Shown here piece by piece: positions 24,883 to 31,974 of a DNA stretch of 64,000 nucleotides. The stretch comes from Meiothermus taiwanensis DSM 14542. Its GTDB lineage: Bacteria; Deinococcota; Deinococci; Deinococcales; Thermaceae. The stretch lies in NCBI GenBank assembly GCA_000482765.1, contig AXWR01000015.1:1-64000 (forward strand), given 5' to 3'. Position 1 is the stretch's first letter; the number at the start of each line of letters is the position of its first letter. Both the position numbers and the translations under genes were made by a program. The notes under the pieces were generated by a model that worked only from the letters and a program-made list of their open reading frames with translations, had not been told where the DNA came from and made no database searches.

Positions 24883-25635
24883 ATGACCGAACAAGCGCGC
24901 ATCCAGGCCCTGCTGCAAGCAGGCAAAATTACCCAACAAGAAGCCGACTTACTGCTTTCGGCCCTCGCGGAGGGCGAGGCTGCGGCCCAGCAAGCCCAGC
25001 AGGTTGTGGGCGAGCAGTATGCCCCCCCAGGGCCTGCTGGCTGGCAGCCCGAGGGGCTGCGCTGGGTGCGGGCCAGGCTCACCGCCGGTGAACTCGAGGC
25101 CCGGCTCGACCCGGCCCTACAGATGCCGCAGGTGGAGGGCCCGGCCGAGGTGCGAAGGGTGGGGGCCGACCTGGAAATTGTGCCCGGGCAGATGAATGAG
25201 GGCTTTTTGAGCGGCCTGCTGGGCCGGGTGGGTGCGCTGAAACTGCGGCTTCCGCCGGGCTGGGGCCTGGAGGTGGCGGGCCAGGCGGCCAAGGTGGAGG
25301 CCCGGGGGATCGATTTTCTCAAGGGCCGGGTGGCTGTGGGCAACGTCGAGCTGGAGGCTGTAAAGGGCCTTGACCTCGAGGTCACCGCCGGCAACATCGA
25401 GGGTTCCTTGCTTTTGCAGGAAGGTACGCACCAACTGCGGGTCTCGATGGGCAACGCCGAGCTGGATCTGCTACCCGGCAGCAGCGTGCGGCTTGCGGCC
25501 AGCGTGAACCTGGGAAATCGGGAAATTAAGGGCTTTGAACACAACCCCAACGGCGGCGATAGGCAGCTTGGTGAGGGTCGGGCCCGCCTCGAGGTCTCGG
25601 TGCGTATGGGCAACCTGGAGATAAAGGCGAAGTAA
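24883..25635 (+). CDS. DUF4097/adhesin-like beta-helical protein with SHOCT-like N-terminus
   Basis: The 250-residue protein begins RIQALLQAGKITQQEADLLLSAL, the short two-helix SHOCT-like module also present at the N-terminus of YvlB-type proteins. After an Ala/Gln/Pro linker (about 35-60) follows a series of short strands with repeating valley-like patterns (GNVELEAVKGLDLEVTAGNIEG, MGNAELDLLPGS, VNLGNREIKGF, VRMGNLEIKAK) typical of the DUF4097 putative adhesin beta-helix. No export signal is visible. GTGGAGG lies eight bases before the ATG. The function of such proteins is poorly known; links to envelope stress exist in Firmicutes. Confidence 0.75.
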   Translation: MTEQARIQALLQAGKITQQEADLLLSALAEGEAAAQQAQQVVGEQYAPPGPAGWQPEGLRWVRARLTAGELEARLDPALQMPQVEGPAEVRRVGADLEIVPGQMNEGFLSGLLGRVGALKLRLPPGWGLEVAGQAAKVEARGIDFLKGRVAVGNVELEAVKGLDLEVTAGNIEGSLLLQEGTHQLRVSMGNAELDLLPGSSVRLAASVNLGNREIKGFEHNPNGGDRQLGEGRARLEVSVRMGNLEIKAK

Positions 25636-25656
25636 GCCCCCGGAGAGGAGCCTGGT

Positions 25657-26100
25657 ATGGAAGACAAGAAGCGCATTATGGATATGGTCAAGGAGGGCAA
25701 AATTACCGTCGAGGAGGCCATTCGCCTGCTGGAAGCGATGGACTCGGGCGCGCCCAAAACCGCGTCCTTGGGTTCCGGCTACGCCTACGCCGCGGTCGCG
25801 GCCCCCCCACCCCCCAAAGGCATCGCCAAGATGATCCGTATTGTGGTGGACGGTGAAGAGGTCAAGGTCAAGGTCAACATCCCGGCGGCCCTTGCCAAGT
25901 TTGCCGCCAACTTCATTCCCCCCGAGGCCAAGCAGCAGTTAAGTGCCCAGGGCATCGATATTGCCGGCATCCTGGACATGCTCAAAGGTGAGCTGCCCGA
26001 GGGGCGCTTGCTGGATGTGGAGATCAGCGATGTGGGCAAGGTGGGCGACGGCGAAGTTAGGATGACCGGCCCCATGCGGGTCTTGATGGAGGTGGTTTGA
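25657..26100 (+). CDS. SHOCT-like domain protein, second of the cluster
   Basis: The 147-residue protein begins RIMDMVKEGKITVEEAIRLLEAMDSG, almost the same module as in the preceding gene. A Gly/Ala/Pro linker (SGYAYAAVAAPPPPKG, about 45-60) leads to a compact alpha/beta domain (MIRIVVDGEEVKVKVNIPAAL, then KQQLSAQGIDIAGILDML and VEISDVGKVGDGEVRM). No enzyme motif is seen. The gene is 21 bases after its neighbour, with GGAGAGGAG before the ATG, so it is clearly in the operon. The shared N-terminal module suggests that the cluster proteins bind a common partner or each other. Confidence 0.7.
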   Translation: MEDKKRIMDMVKEGKITVEEAIRLLEAMDSGAPKTASLGSGYAYAAVAAPPPPKGIAKMIRIVVDGEEVKVKVNIPAALAKFAANFIPPEAKQQLSAQGIDIAGILDMLKGELPEGRLLDVEISDVGKVGDGEVRMTGPMRVLMEVV

Positions 26101-26117
26101 GGGTGGCCTCGCATACA

Positions 26118-26453
26118 ATGCCCGCGGTGTCCAAGGCCGCCCTGTCACCCTCTGGCTCGAGGTTGCACCTCTTTCGCCCCCGGTTTGTGTATCTATGGGT
26201 GCGGCTGTGGGCGGTTCCCATCCCCATTGTCCTGTTCGCGCCGCTGGTGGTGCTCGAGTTTTTCCTGCTGCTAAGCACCCGTATCCTTGGCAAAGCCCAA
26301 GCCCCAGACCCCCAGGTGGAAGCGGCCCTGCGCGGCCAGATCGGGGAACTGCGCAGGATGCCGCCCTTTGTTCTGCTGGAGGTGGAGGTGCGCCCCAGGG
26401 CCTTTGAGGCCAGGGCCCCTCGGCAGGTCTATGTCAAGATGGGCCTTTGGTAA
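26118..26453 (+). CDS. Small membrane protein of unknown function
   Basis: A protein of about 111 residues with one or two hydrophobic segments (FVYLWVRLWAVPIPIVLFAPLVVLEFFLLL, about residues 22-52) and a basic soluble tail. The start is uncertain: ATG 26118 is used; GTG 26103 and TTG 26097 are possible, the last overlapping the stop of the previous gene. No family is recognised. In the analogous Yvl-type clusters of Firmicutes a small membrane protein also accompanies the DUF4097 protein, which supports a membrane-related task here, by analogy only. Confidence 0.6.
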   Translation: MPAVSKAALSPSGSRLHLFRPRFVYLWVRLWAVPIPIVLFAPLVVLEFFLLLSTRILGKAQAPDPQVEAALRGQIGELRRMPPFVLLEVEVRPRAFEARAPRQVYVKMGLW

Positions 26454-26471
26454 ATCCAACCTGGAGTCCTC

Positions 26472-26867
26472 ATGAGACCTTTCCCCATGCCCACCCAATG
26501 CCCGGTAGAAGGCTGCCACGGGCATCTGCACGTGACCGGGCTGGTCTGCCCCGCCTGTCGCACCGAGATCCGGGGTGAGTTCCAGCCCAACGAGTTTGCC
26601 CTGCTGCCCCCGGAGCACCTCGAGTTTTTGCGCCTTTACATCAAGGTGCGGGGCAACCTCAAGGAAGTGGAACGCATTCTGGGGCTTTCCTACCCCACCG
26701 TCCGGGCCCGCTTCGAGGCCCTGCTCAGGGTGCTGGGCTACGAGTACCAGGAAGCGCCCGAAGGCCCCAGCCCCCAGGAGAAGGAGGCCATCCTGGATGC
26801 CTTGGAAAAAGGCCAGATCAGCGCTGCCGAGGCCGCCGAGCAGTTGAGGGCTCTAAAAAGGCGCTAA
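26472..26867 (+). CDS. DUF2089-family protein with zinc ribbon and SHOCT-like C-terminus
   Basis: The 131-residue protein has an N-terminal zinc ribbon (CPVEGCHGH and CPACRTEI, four Cys), a helical middle with LKEVERILGLSYPTVRARFEALL that looks like a helix-turn-helix (about 60-90), and a C-terminal module AILDALEKGQISAAEAAEQLRAL matching the two-helix motif found at the N-termini of two proteins upstream. DUF2089 proteins are presumed transcriptional regulators. As the last gene of the operon it is the best candidate to bind the palindromes at the operon promoter. Its stop overlaps that of the convergent enoyl-CoA hydratase gene by four bases. Confidence 0.85.
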   Translation: MRPFPMPTQCPVEGCHGHLHVTGLVCPACRTEIRGEFQPNEFALLPPEHLEFLRLYIKVRGNLKEVERILGLSYPTVRARFEALLRVLGYEYQEAPEGPSPQEKEAILDALEKGQISAAEAAEQLRALKRR

Positions 26868-27628
26868 AAACGGGGCGGGCGCTTCTCGAAGAAAGCCGCG
26901 ATGCCCTCGGCTAAGTCGCCGGTCTCGCGCACCCAGGCGTTGGCCAGGGCGGCCAACCGGAAGCCGTCCTCGAGGCCCATACCGGGCAGGGCGTGGAGCA
27001 GCTCTTTGGTCAGCTTGAGCGAGGTCGGGGCGTTGGCGCTCACCTCCTGTGCCAGGGCCAGGGCTTCGTCCAGCACCTGCTCGGGCGGCACCACCCGGTT
27101 GACCAGGCCCATCCGGTAGGCTTCCGGGGCGGTGATGAGCTTACCGGTCAAGAGCAGCTCCTTGGCGTGTTTTTCCCCCACGTTGCGCACCAGGATCACC
27201 CCCACCAGGGCGGCCACAAAGCCGATCTTCACCTCGGTGTAGCCCAGCTGGGCCTGCTCGCTCATGATGGCGAGGTCGCAGGCCGTGGCCAGCCCGGCCC
27301 CGCCGGCCACCGCCGGGCCGTTGATGGCGGCGATGGTGGGCTTGGGGAAGGTGTAGACCCGGTGGAACAGCCGCATCAGCTCGAGGGAGTGGGCGTAGTT
27401 GGCCTCGGCCCCCGCGGTGGTCACGTTCTTAAGGAACTCCAGATCGGCCCCGGCGCTGAAGGCCGGGCCGGCCCCGGTGAGCACCACGGCCCGGATGGCC
27501 GGATCCTGCGCGGCGGCCTCGAGCGCGGCCAGCAGGTCTTGCACCAGGGCGGGGGAGAGCGGGTTGCGCCTGTGGGGGTCGTTCAGGGTGAGGAGCCGGA
27601 TATGTTGGCGGTCGGTTGTGATGATCAT
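26864..27628 (-). CDS. Enoyl-CoA hydratase/isomerase family protein
   Basis: The 254-residue crotonase-fold protein has LTGAGPAFSAGADLEFLKN (first oxyanion-hole strand, about residues 50-68), NGPAVAGGAGLATACDLAI (second, about 105-123) and YTEVKIGFVAAL followed by MGLVNRVVP. Substrate specificity cannot be set: the catalytic Glu positions of true hydratases are only partly kept. Likely a step in fatty acid, amino acid or aromatic degradation. It lies alone on the minus strand, divergent from infC with a shared 116-base promoter region. Confidence 0.9.
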   Translation of the reverse strand: MIITTDRQHIRLLTLNDPHRRNPLSPALVQDLLAALEAAAQDPAIRAVVLTGAGPAFSAGADLEFLKNVTTAGAEANYAHSLELMRLFHRVYTFPKPTIAAINGPAVAGGAGLATACDLAIMSEQAQLGYTEVKIGFVAALVGVILVRNVGEKHAKELLLTGKLITAPEAYRMGLVNRVVPPEQVLDEALALAQEVSANAPTSLKLTKELLHALPGMGLEDGFRLAALANAWVRETGDLAEGIAAFFEKRPPRF

Positions 27629-27661
27629 GGTGCCCTTATGCTATCGCCTCCTTGTAAAGCA

Positions 27662-27691
27662 TTGCCGCTCGACCCGCTTTTTGTGTACACT
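27662..27691 (+). promoter_or_regulatory. Candidate infC promoter
   Basis: TTGCCG (27662-27667), 18-base spacer, TACACT (27686-27691). Transcription would start at about 27698, giving a 5' untranslated region of about 45 bases that ends in a strong Shine-Dalgarno sequence, GGAGGTGA (27733-27740). Confidence 0.5.
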
Positions 27692-27744
27692 CGAGGGAGT
27701 AGGCAACTCAGCTTAGTCGGTTTGTTGCTTGCGGAGGTGAAGTT

Positions 27745-28302
27745 ATAACCAGAGACGTTCCAGTAAATGAGCGGATTCGGGTGCGCCAGGTTCGCCTGAT
27801 TGACGAAAACGGTACGCAGATCGGGGTGGTGGACACCCGTGATGCCCTGCGCCTGGCTAAAGAGCGTGAGTACGACCTGGTCTTGGTCTCGCCCAACTCG
27901 GTTCCACCGGTGGCAAGGCTGCTCGACTACGGCAAGTGGCGCTACGAGCAGCAGCAGGCCGAGAAGGAGGCCCGCAAGAAGGCCAAGCGTACCGAGCTCA
28001 AGAGCATGAAGCTGCGCCCCAAAATTGAAACCCACGACTACAACACCAAACTCAGCCACATTCGACGCTTCCTCGAGGAGGGGCACAAGGTGAAGGTGAC
28101 CATCATGTTCCGCGGTCGCGAGATGGCCCACCAGGAACTCGGTTACAAGCTCCTCGAGCGGGTGGCTAAAGATCTGGAAGGCGTGGGTTTTGTGGAGATG
28201 CGCCCGGAGATGCTGGGGCGGGACATGAACATGGTGATGGCCCCCGGCTCCAAGCCTTCAGCCCCGGTGGCGCCTTCCGGCTCATCTGCCAATTCCGCAT
28301 AA
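27745..28302 (+). CDS. infC: Translation initiation factor IF-3, with apparent AUA start
   Basis: IF-3 binds the 30S subunit and proofreads start codon choice. The 185 residues contain the N-domain (VNERIRVRQVRLIDENG), the linker region KEARKKAKRTELKSMKLRPKI and the C-domain (GHKVKVTIMFRGREMAHQELG, then MRPEMLGRDMNMVMAP). The first ATG/GTG/TTG in frame is GTG 27781, which would remove the conserved VNERIR. Upstream of it the frame has no usual start back to the stop at 27700, but ATA at 27745 lies four bases after GGAGGTGA. An unusual start is known in infC of other bacteria and makes IF-3 repress its own translation. The gene is not followed here by rpmI-rplT. Confidence 0.92.
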   Translation: MTRDVPVNERIRVRQVRLIDENGTQIGVVDTRDALRLAKEREYDLVLVSPNSVPPVARLLDYGKWRYEQQQAEKEARKKAKRTELKSMKLRPKIETHDYNTKLSHIRRFLEEGHKVKVTIMFRGREMAHQELGYKLLERVAKDLEGVGFVEMRPEMLGRDMNMVMAPGSKPSAPVAPSGSSANSA

Positions 28303-28318
28303 AACCCACCCCCTGTGT

Positions 28319-28347
28319 CCGGGGCTGTGCCCAGAGCGCGGCCCCGG
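28319..28347 (+). terminator. Possible terminator after infC
   Basis: A 7-base stem CCGGGGC (28319-28325) / GCCCCGG (28341-28347) is followed only by CTTTC, so the T-tract is weak. Confidence 0.35.
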
Positions 28348-28425
28348 CTTTCGATGCCGCGAGCGCTGTGCCGCTTGAGCTTTGAACCCCTCTAGGCGGG
28401 CGAGGTGATAGACTTCTAAAGCCTT

Positions 28426-30546
28426 ATGTCCGACCTACTTTCCTCGCTCAACCCCTCCCAACGGGAGGCCGTTTTGCATTTTGAAGGCCCAGCCCTGGTG
28501 GTGGCGGGGGCCGGTTCAGGTAAGACCCGCACGGTGGTGCACCGTATTGCCTACCTGTTGCGCGAGCGCCGCGTTTATCCAGCTGAAATACTGGCTGTAA
28601 CCTTTACCAACAAAGCCGCCGGTGAGATGAAGGAGCGGCTGGAAAAAATGGTGGGGCGCTCTGCCCGGGATCTCTGGGTTACCACTTTTCACGCAGCGGC
28701 GGTGCGAATCTTGCGCACTTATGGTGAATATGTGGGGCTCAAGCCGGGTTTTGTCATCTACGACGAGGATGACCAAAACACCCTGTTGAAGGAGGTTTTG
28801 AAAGAACTCGAGCTCGAGGCCAAGCCGGGCCCCTTCCGGTCTATGATCGACCGCATCAAGAACCGGGGGGCTGGCCTGGCGGAGTATATGCGCGAAGCCC
28901 CCGATTTTATCGGCGGCGTGCCCCGGGATGTGGCCGCCGAGGTTTACCGCAGGTACCAGAACAGCCTACGGATGCAAGGAGCCCTGGACTTCAACGACCT
29001 GCTGCTACTAACCATCGAGCTTTTTGAGCAACACCCCGAGGTTTTACACAAGGTGCAGCAGCGGGCCCGCTTTATTCATGTGGATGAGTACCAGGACACC
29101 AACCCGGTGCAGTACAGACTCACCCGCCTGCTGGCCGGTGAACGGCCCAACCTGATGGTGGTGGGCGACCCCGACCAGAGCATTTATGGTTTCCGAAACG
29201 CCGATATCAACAACATCCTCGACTTTACCAAAGACTATCCGGGAGCCAGGGTGATTCGCCTGGAGGAAAACTACCGCTCGAGCAGCAGTATTCTCCGGGT
29301 AGCCAACGCGGTCATCGAGAAAAACGCCCTGCGCCTGGAAAAGGTACTGCGTCCGACCAAGCCGGGGGGAGAGCCGGTGCGCCTGTACCGCGCCCCCAAC
29401 GCCCGCGAAGAGGCCGCCTTTGTGGCCCGGGAGATTGTGAAGCTAGGAGGCTATCAGCAAGTTGCGGTGCTTTATCGAACCAACGCCCAGTCCCGCCTGC
29501 TGGAAGAACACCTGCGGCGGGCCAATGTGCCTGTGCGCCTGGTGGGGGCGGTGGGGTTTTTTGAGCGGCGGGAGATCAAAGATCTGCTGGCCTACGGGCG
29601 CGTGGCGGTGAATCCGGACGACTCGATCAACCTGCGCCGCATCGTCAATACGCCGCCCCGCGGCATTGGGGCAACCACGGTAGCCAGGCTGGTTGAACAT
29701 GCTCAGAAGACCGGCATCACGGTTTTTGAGGCTTTTCGTGCAGCCGAGCAGGTGATTAGCCGGCCCCAGCAGGTACAGGCCTTTGTGCGCTTGCTGGACG
29801 AGCTGATGGAGGCTGCTTTTGAGTCTGGCCCTACGGCTTTTTTCCAGCGGGTGTTGGAACAGACGGGCTTCCGTGAGGCCCTAAAGCAAGAACCGGACGG
29901 TGAAGACCGCCTGCAAAACGTGGAAGAACTTCTGCGGGCTGCGCAAGACTGGGAGGAAGAGGAGGGCGGCAGCCTTGCAGACTTCCTCGACTCGGTGGCC
30001 CTTACCGCCAAAGCTGAGGAGCCGCAGGGCGATGCCCCGGTAGAGGCTGTTACCCTTATGACCCTGCACAACGCCAAGGGCCTCGAGTTTCCCACGGTAT
30101 TTTTGGTGGGCCTGGAAGAAAACCTGCTGCCCCACCGCAACAGCCTGCACCGGCTGGAAGACCTAGAGGAGGAAAGGCGCCTGTTTTATGTGGGTATCAC
30201 CCGGGCCCAGGAACGGCTCTACCTGTCCTATGCCGAAGAACGGGAGACCTACGGCAAGCGCGAGTATACCCGCCCAAGCCGTTTTTTGCAGGATATCCCC
30301 CAAGACCTGCTCAAGGAAGTGGGGGCCTTTGGCGATGGCGAGACGCGGGTGCTCTCACAGGCCCGCCCCGAGCCCAAGCCCAGAACCCAGCCAGCCGAGT
30401 TCAAGGGTGGAGAAAAGGTCAAACACCCCAAGTTTGGCAGTGGGACGGTGGTGGCTGCAATGGGTGGAGAGGTTACGGTGATGTTTCCTGGGGTGGGCTT
30501 GAAGAGGCTGGCGGTTAAGTTTGCTGGCCTCGAGCGGCTCGAGTGA
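28426..30546 (+). CDS. ATP-dependent DNA helicase, UvrD/PcrA family
   Basis: Superfamily 1A 3'-5' helicase of DNA repair and replication restart. The 706 residues show all motifs: Q motif LNPSQREAV, Walker A VAGAGSGKTRTV (about residue 30), Ia TFTNKAAGEM, Walker B HVDEYQDTN (about 222), motif III GDPDQSIYGFRNAD, motif IV, V (TLHNAKGLEFPTVFLVGLEENLLPH) and VI (YVGITRAQERLYLSYA). The C-terminal tail (VKHPKFGSGTVVAAMGGEVTVMF) is the Tudor-like element that in PcrA/UvrD contacts RNA polymerase. The ATG at 28426 is the natural start. PcrA and UvrD cannot be separated by name here. Confidence 0.95.
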   Translation: MSDLLSSLNPSQREAVLHFEGPALVVAGAGSGKTRTVVHRIAYLLRERRVYPAEILAVTFTNKAAGEMKERLEKMVGRSARDLWVTTFHAAAVRILRTYGEYVGLKPGFVIYDEDDQNTLLKEVLKELELEAKPGPFRSMIDRIKNRGAGLAEYMREAPDFIGGVPRDVAAEVYRRYQNSLRMQGALDFNDLLLLTIELFEQHPEVLHKVQQRARFIHVDEYQDTNPVQYRLTRLLAGERPNLMVVGDPDQSIYGFRNADINNILDFTKDYPGARVIRLEENYRSSSSILRVANAVIEKNALRLEKVLRPTKPGGEPVRLYRAPNAREEAAFVAREIVKLGGYQQVAVLYRTNAQSRLLEEHLRRANVPVRLVGAVGFFERREIKDLLAYGRVAVNPDDSINLRRIVNTPPRGIGATTVARLVEHAQKTGITVFEAFRAAEQVISRPQQVQAFVRLLDELMEAAFESGPTAFFQRVLEQTGFREALKQEPDGEDRLQNVEELLRAAQDWEEEEGGSLADFLDSVALTAKAEEPQGDAPVEAVTLMTLHNAKGLEFPTVFLVGLEENLLPHRNSLHRLEDLEEERRLFYVGITRAQERLYLSYAEERETYGKREYTRPSRFLQDIPQDLLKEVGAFGDGETRVLSQARPEPKPRTQPAEFKGGEKVKHPKFGSGTVVAAMGGEVTVMFPGVGLKRLAVKFAGLERLE

Positions 30547-30553
30547 TTAATCC

Positions 30554-30611
30554 GGATGCAAAAAGATGGTCATCCCAGGTAAAGACCTTCAGGGGCTATC
30601 TTTTGGCATCC
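30554..30611. repeat. Long inverted repeat downstream of the helicase gene
   Basis: Arms GGATGCAAAAAGAT (30554-30567) and ATCTTTTGGCATCC (30598-30611) match at 13 of 14 positions around a 30-base loop. The word CCGGATGCAAAAAGAT recurs exactly, inverted, at 945-960. It probably acts as an RNA hairpin after the helicase gene. Confidence 0.6.
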
Positions 30612-30622
30612 TAGCGCACGCC

Positions 30623-30673
30623 CTTCCAAGGGGCGGTATCGCCCTATAACTTCGGTCGGGTTGGTTTGCCGCC
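30623..30673 (+). repeat. Dispersed hairpin repeat, copy A
   Basis: This 51-base element reads CTTCCAAGGGGCGGTATC, then GCCCT, ATAACTTCGGTCGGGTTGG and TTTGCCGCC. It matches copy B at 63476-63537 (inverted) except for an 11-base insertion in B and a few substitutions. Its core GGGCGGTATCGCCC is a hairpin. It lies 46 bases upstream of the next gene in the same orientation. Confidence 0.75.
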
Positions 30674-30718
30674 AGCGCTTCCTTGCGCAGGTGGCATCTA
30701 GCGGAGTAGGGTAGGGGC

Positions 30719-31177
30719 ATGGTCAGGTATATTCGCCGCCTTGGGGTGGTGCTGGTCTTGTTGTCGGGCCTGGCTCTGGCTGGAGGGGCCGATCTTGGTT
30801 TTTCTGTGCGCAACGGTTCCAACGGCAATTTCATGGGGCATCTGGGGTTTTACCTGGACGGTTTTCCCATCGATTTTCGCTCGCAGCTGGTGATCGGTGC
30901 GCCTGGGGGCCTTTACCTGAGCGGCGAGGCGGTCTATGTGCTGCCGGTTTTCTTGTTGGTGCGGCCTTACCTGGCTGGTGGGTTGGCGCTGGGCATTACC
31001 GGCTACACGGCGCAAAACGAACTGCGCCTGCGCCTGGGTGAGCGCTTCTATGCCGTATTCTCTGTGGGGGTTCAGTTTCCCGATCGGGGCTACCGTCCCT
31101 ACCTCGAGGTCAGCCAAATTGTAGGCTCGGAGAACTTTCAGCGCTTTACGGTGGGCTTTATTGTAGAAGACTTTTGA
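30719..31177 (+). CDS. Small exported protein, possible beta-barrel
   Basis: Function unknown. The 152-residue product has a signal peptide (RRLGVVLVLLSGLALAGGA, cleavage at about 23). The mature part is rich in Gly and aromatic residues in alternating patterns (GADLGFSVRNGSNGNFMGHLGFYLDG, RPYLAGGLALGITGY, RFYAVFSVGVQFPDRGYRPYLEV) and ends in F, all typical of a small outer-membrane beta-barrel. A similar exported small protein is encoded at 47640-48077. The gene starts with ATG 30719 after TAGGGTAGGGGC. A dispersed repeat lies just upstream. Confidence 0.65.
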   Translation: MVRYIRRLGVVLVLLSGLALAGGADLGFSVRNGSNGNFMGHLGFYLDGFPIDFRSQLVIGAPGGLYLSGEAVYVLPVFLLVRPYLAGGLALGITGYTAQNELRLRLGERFYAVFSVGVQFPDRGYRPYLEVSQIVGSENFQRFTVGFIVEDF

Positions 31178-31214
31178 GGCCGGATGGGCTGGGGGCGTTG
31201 TAGATTAGGGGGCG

Positions 31215-31967
31215 ATGCGCGCCCAAGACTACACCGCAACCCGCCCGCTGGTGGTTTTCCATCCGGGTCATAGCCGCTGGTTTGAGCCGCTCCTGGCGGC
31301 CTCGCTGCACCATAACCTGCCCTTGTTTGTGTATCCCAGCCAGCCCGGAATCCACCTCGAGGCCGCCCTGGCCGGCCTCCTGCCCTTAGGCTTCCGGGGT
31401 GCGGTGCTGGAAGACCCCGGCCTGCAGGCCCTGGCCCTGGATATGCTGCAGCACCTCGAGCCCGAGGCCATCCAGGCCCGACGGGTTGACCTGGTGCTGC
31501 CCGAGCTGACCGGGGTTCGTGGGTTTTACCTCGAGCCCATTGCGCTGGCCAACCTGATTCGCCGTTATGCTTTTGGGGACAAAGCCCTCTGGTTGGGCCC
31601 GGTGCGTGCTGAGCTGGCCCAGGGCTTGCGCGGCCTGAGCAAAGTCTCGGTGCTGAGCCGAAGCTTTCCAGAAGGTGAAAGTTTTCTGGAGCTGCTGCCG
31701 CCTTCGCAACGCGGGGTTGTGGCGGTGGCCGAGGTTCAGGCTGCCGTGGTGGCCCGTCAGGCCGACCTGATTGTGTACGCGGGTGGCAGCCTGCAGCTAT
31801 CCCTGCTTCAGCCTTACCACCGGGTGATTGCCCTCAGGCCCCTACCCACCGAAGCCCTGCGCCTGGTTGGGGAGTATCTGCCCCCGGACGAGTTCCAAAA
31901 GTTTCATCTGGCCGCCCTGCTGGAGGCCCTGGGCTACGCTTTACCACCGGAGGCCTTTGCGGTGTAG
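31215..31967 (+). CDS. Hypothetical protein, weakly similar to shikimate dehydrogenase N-domain
   Basis: The 250-residue cytoplasmic protein's first 70 residues (FHPGHSRWFEPLLAASLHHNLPLFVY, GLLPLGFRGAVLEDPGLQ) recall the substrate domain of AroE (GxPxxHSxSPxMHNAAL and GFRGANVTxP). The essential AroE Lys and Asp are not evident, and the C-terminal NAD-binding glycine motif is replaced. It may be a non-catalytic relative. The helicase and the small exported protein lie upstream in the same direction, but spacing does not prove an operon. The annotation is tentative; the coding status is good because of length and codon pattern. Confidence 0.55.
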   Translation: MRAQDYTATRPLVVFHPGHSRWFEPLLAASLHHNLPLFVYPSQPGIHLEAALAGLLPLGFRGAVLEDPGLQALALDMLQHLEPEAIQARRVDLVLPELTGVRGFYLEPIALANLIRRYAFGDKALWLGPVRAELAQGLRGLSKVSVLSRSFPEGESFLELLPPSQRGVVAVAEVQAAVVARQADLIVYAGGSLQLSLLQPYHRVIALRPLPTEALRLVGEYLPPDEFQKFHLAALLEALGYALPPEAFAV

Positions 31968-31974
31968 TTCCACA

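Noticed and set aside
27781-28302. infC start at GTG 27781
   Set aside because: It would delete the conserved VNERIR segment, and no Shine-Dalgarno sequence is suitably placed.
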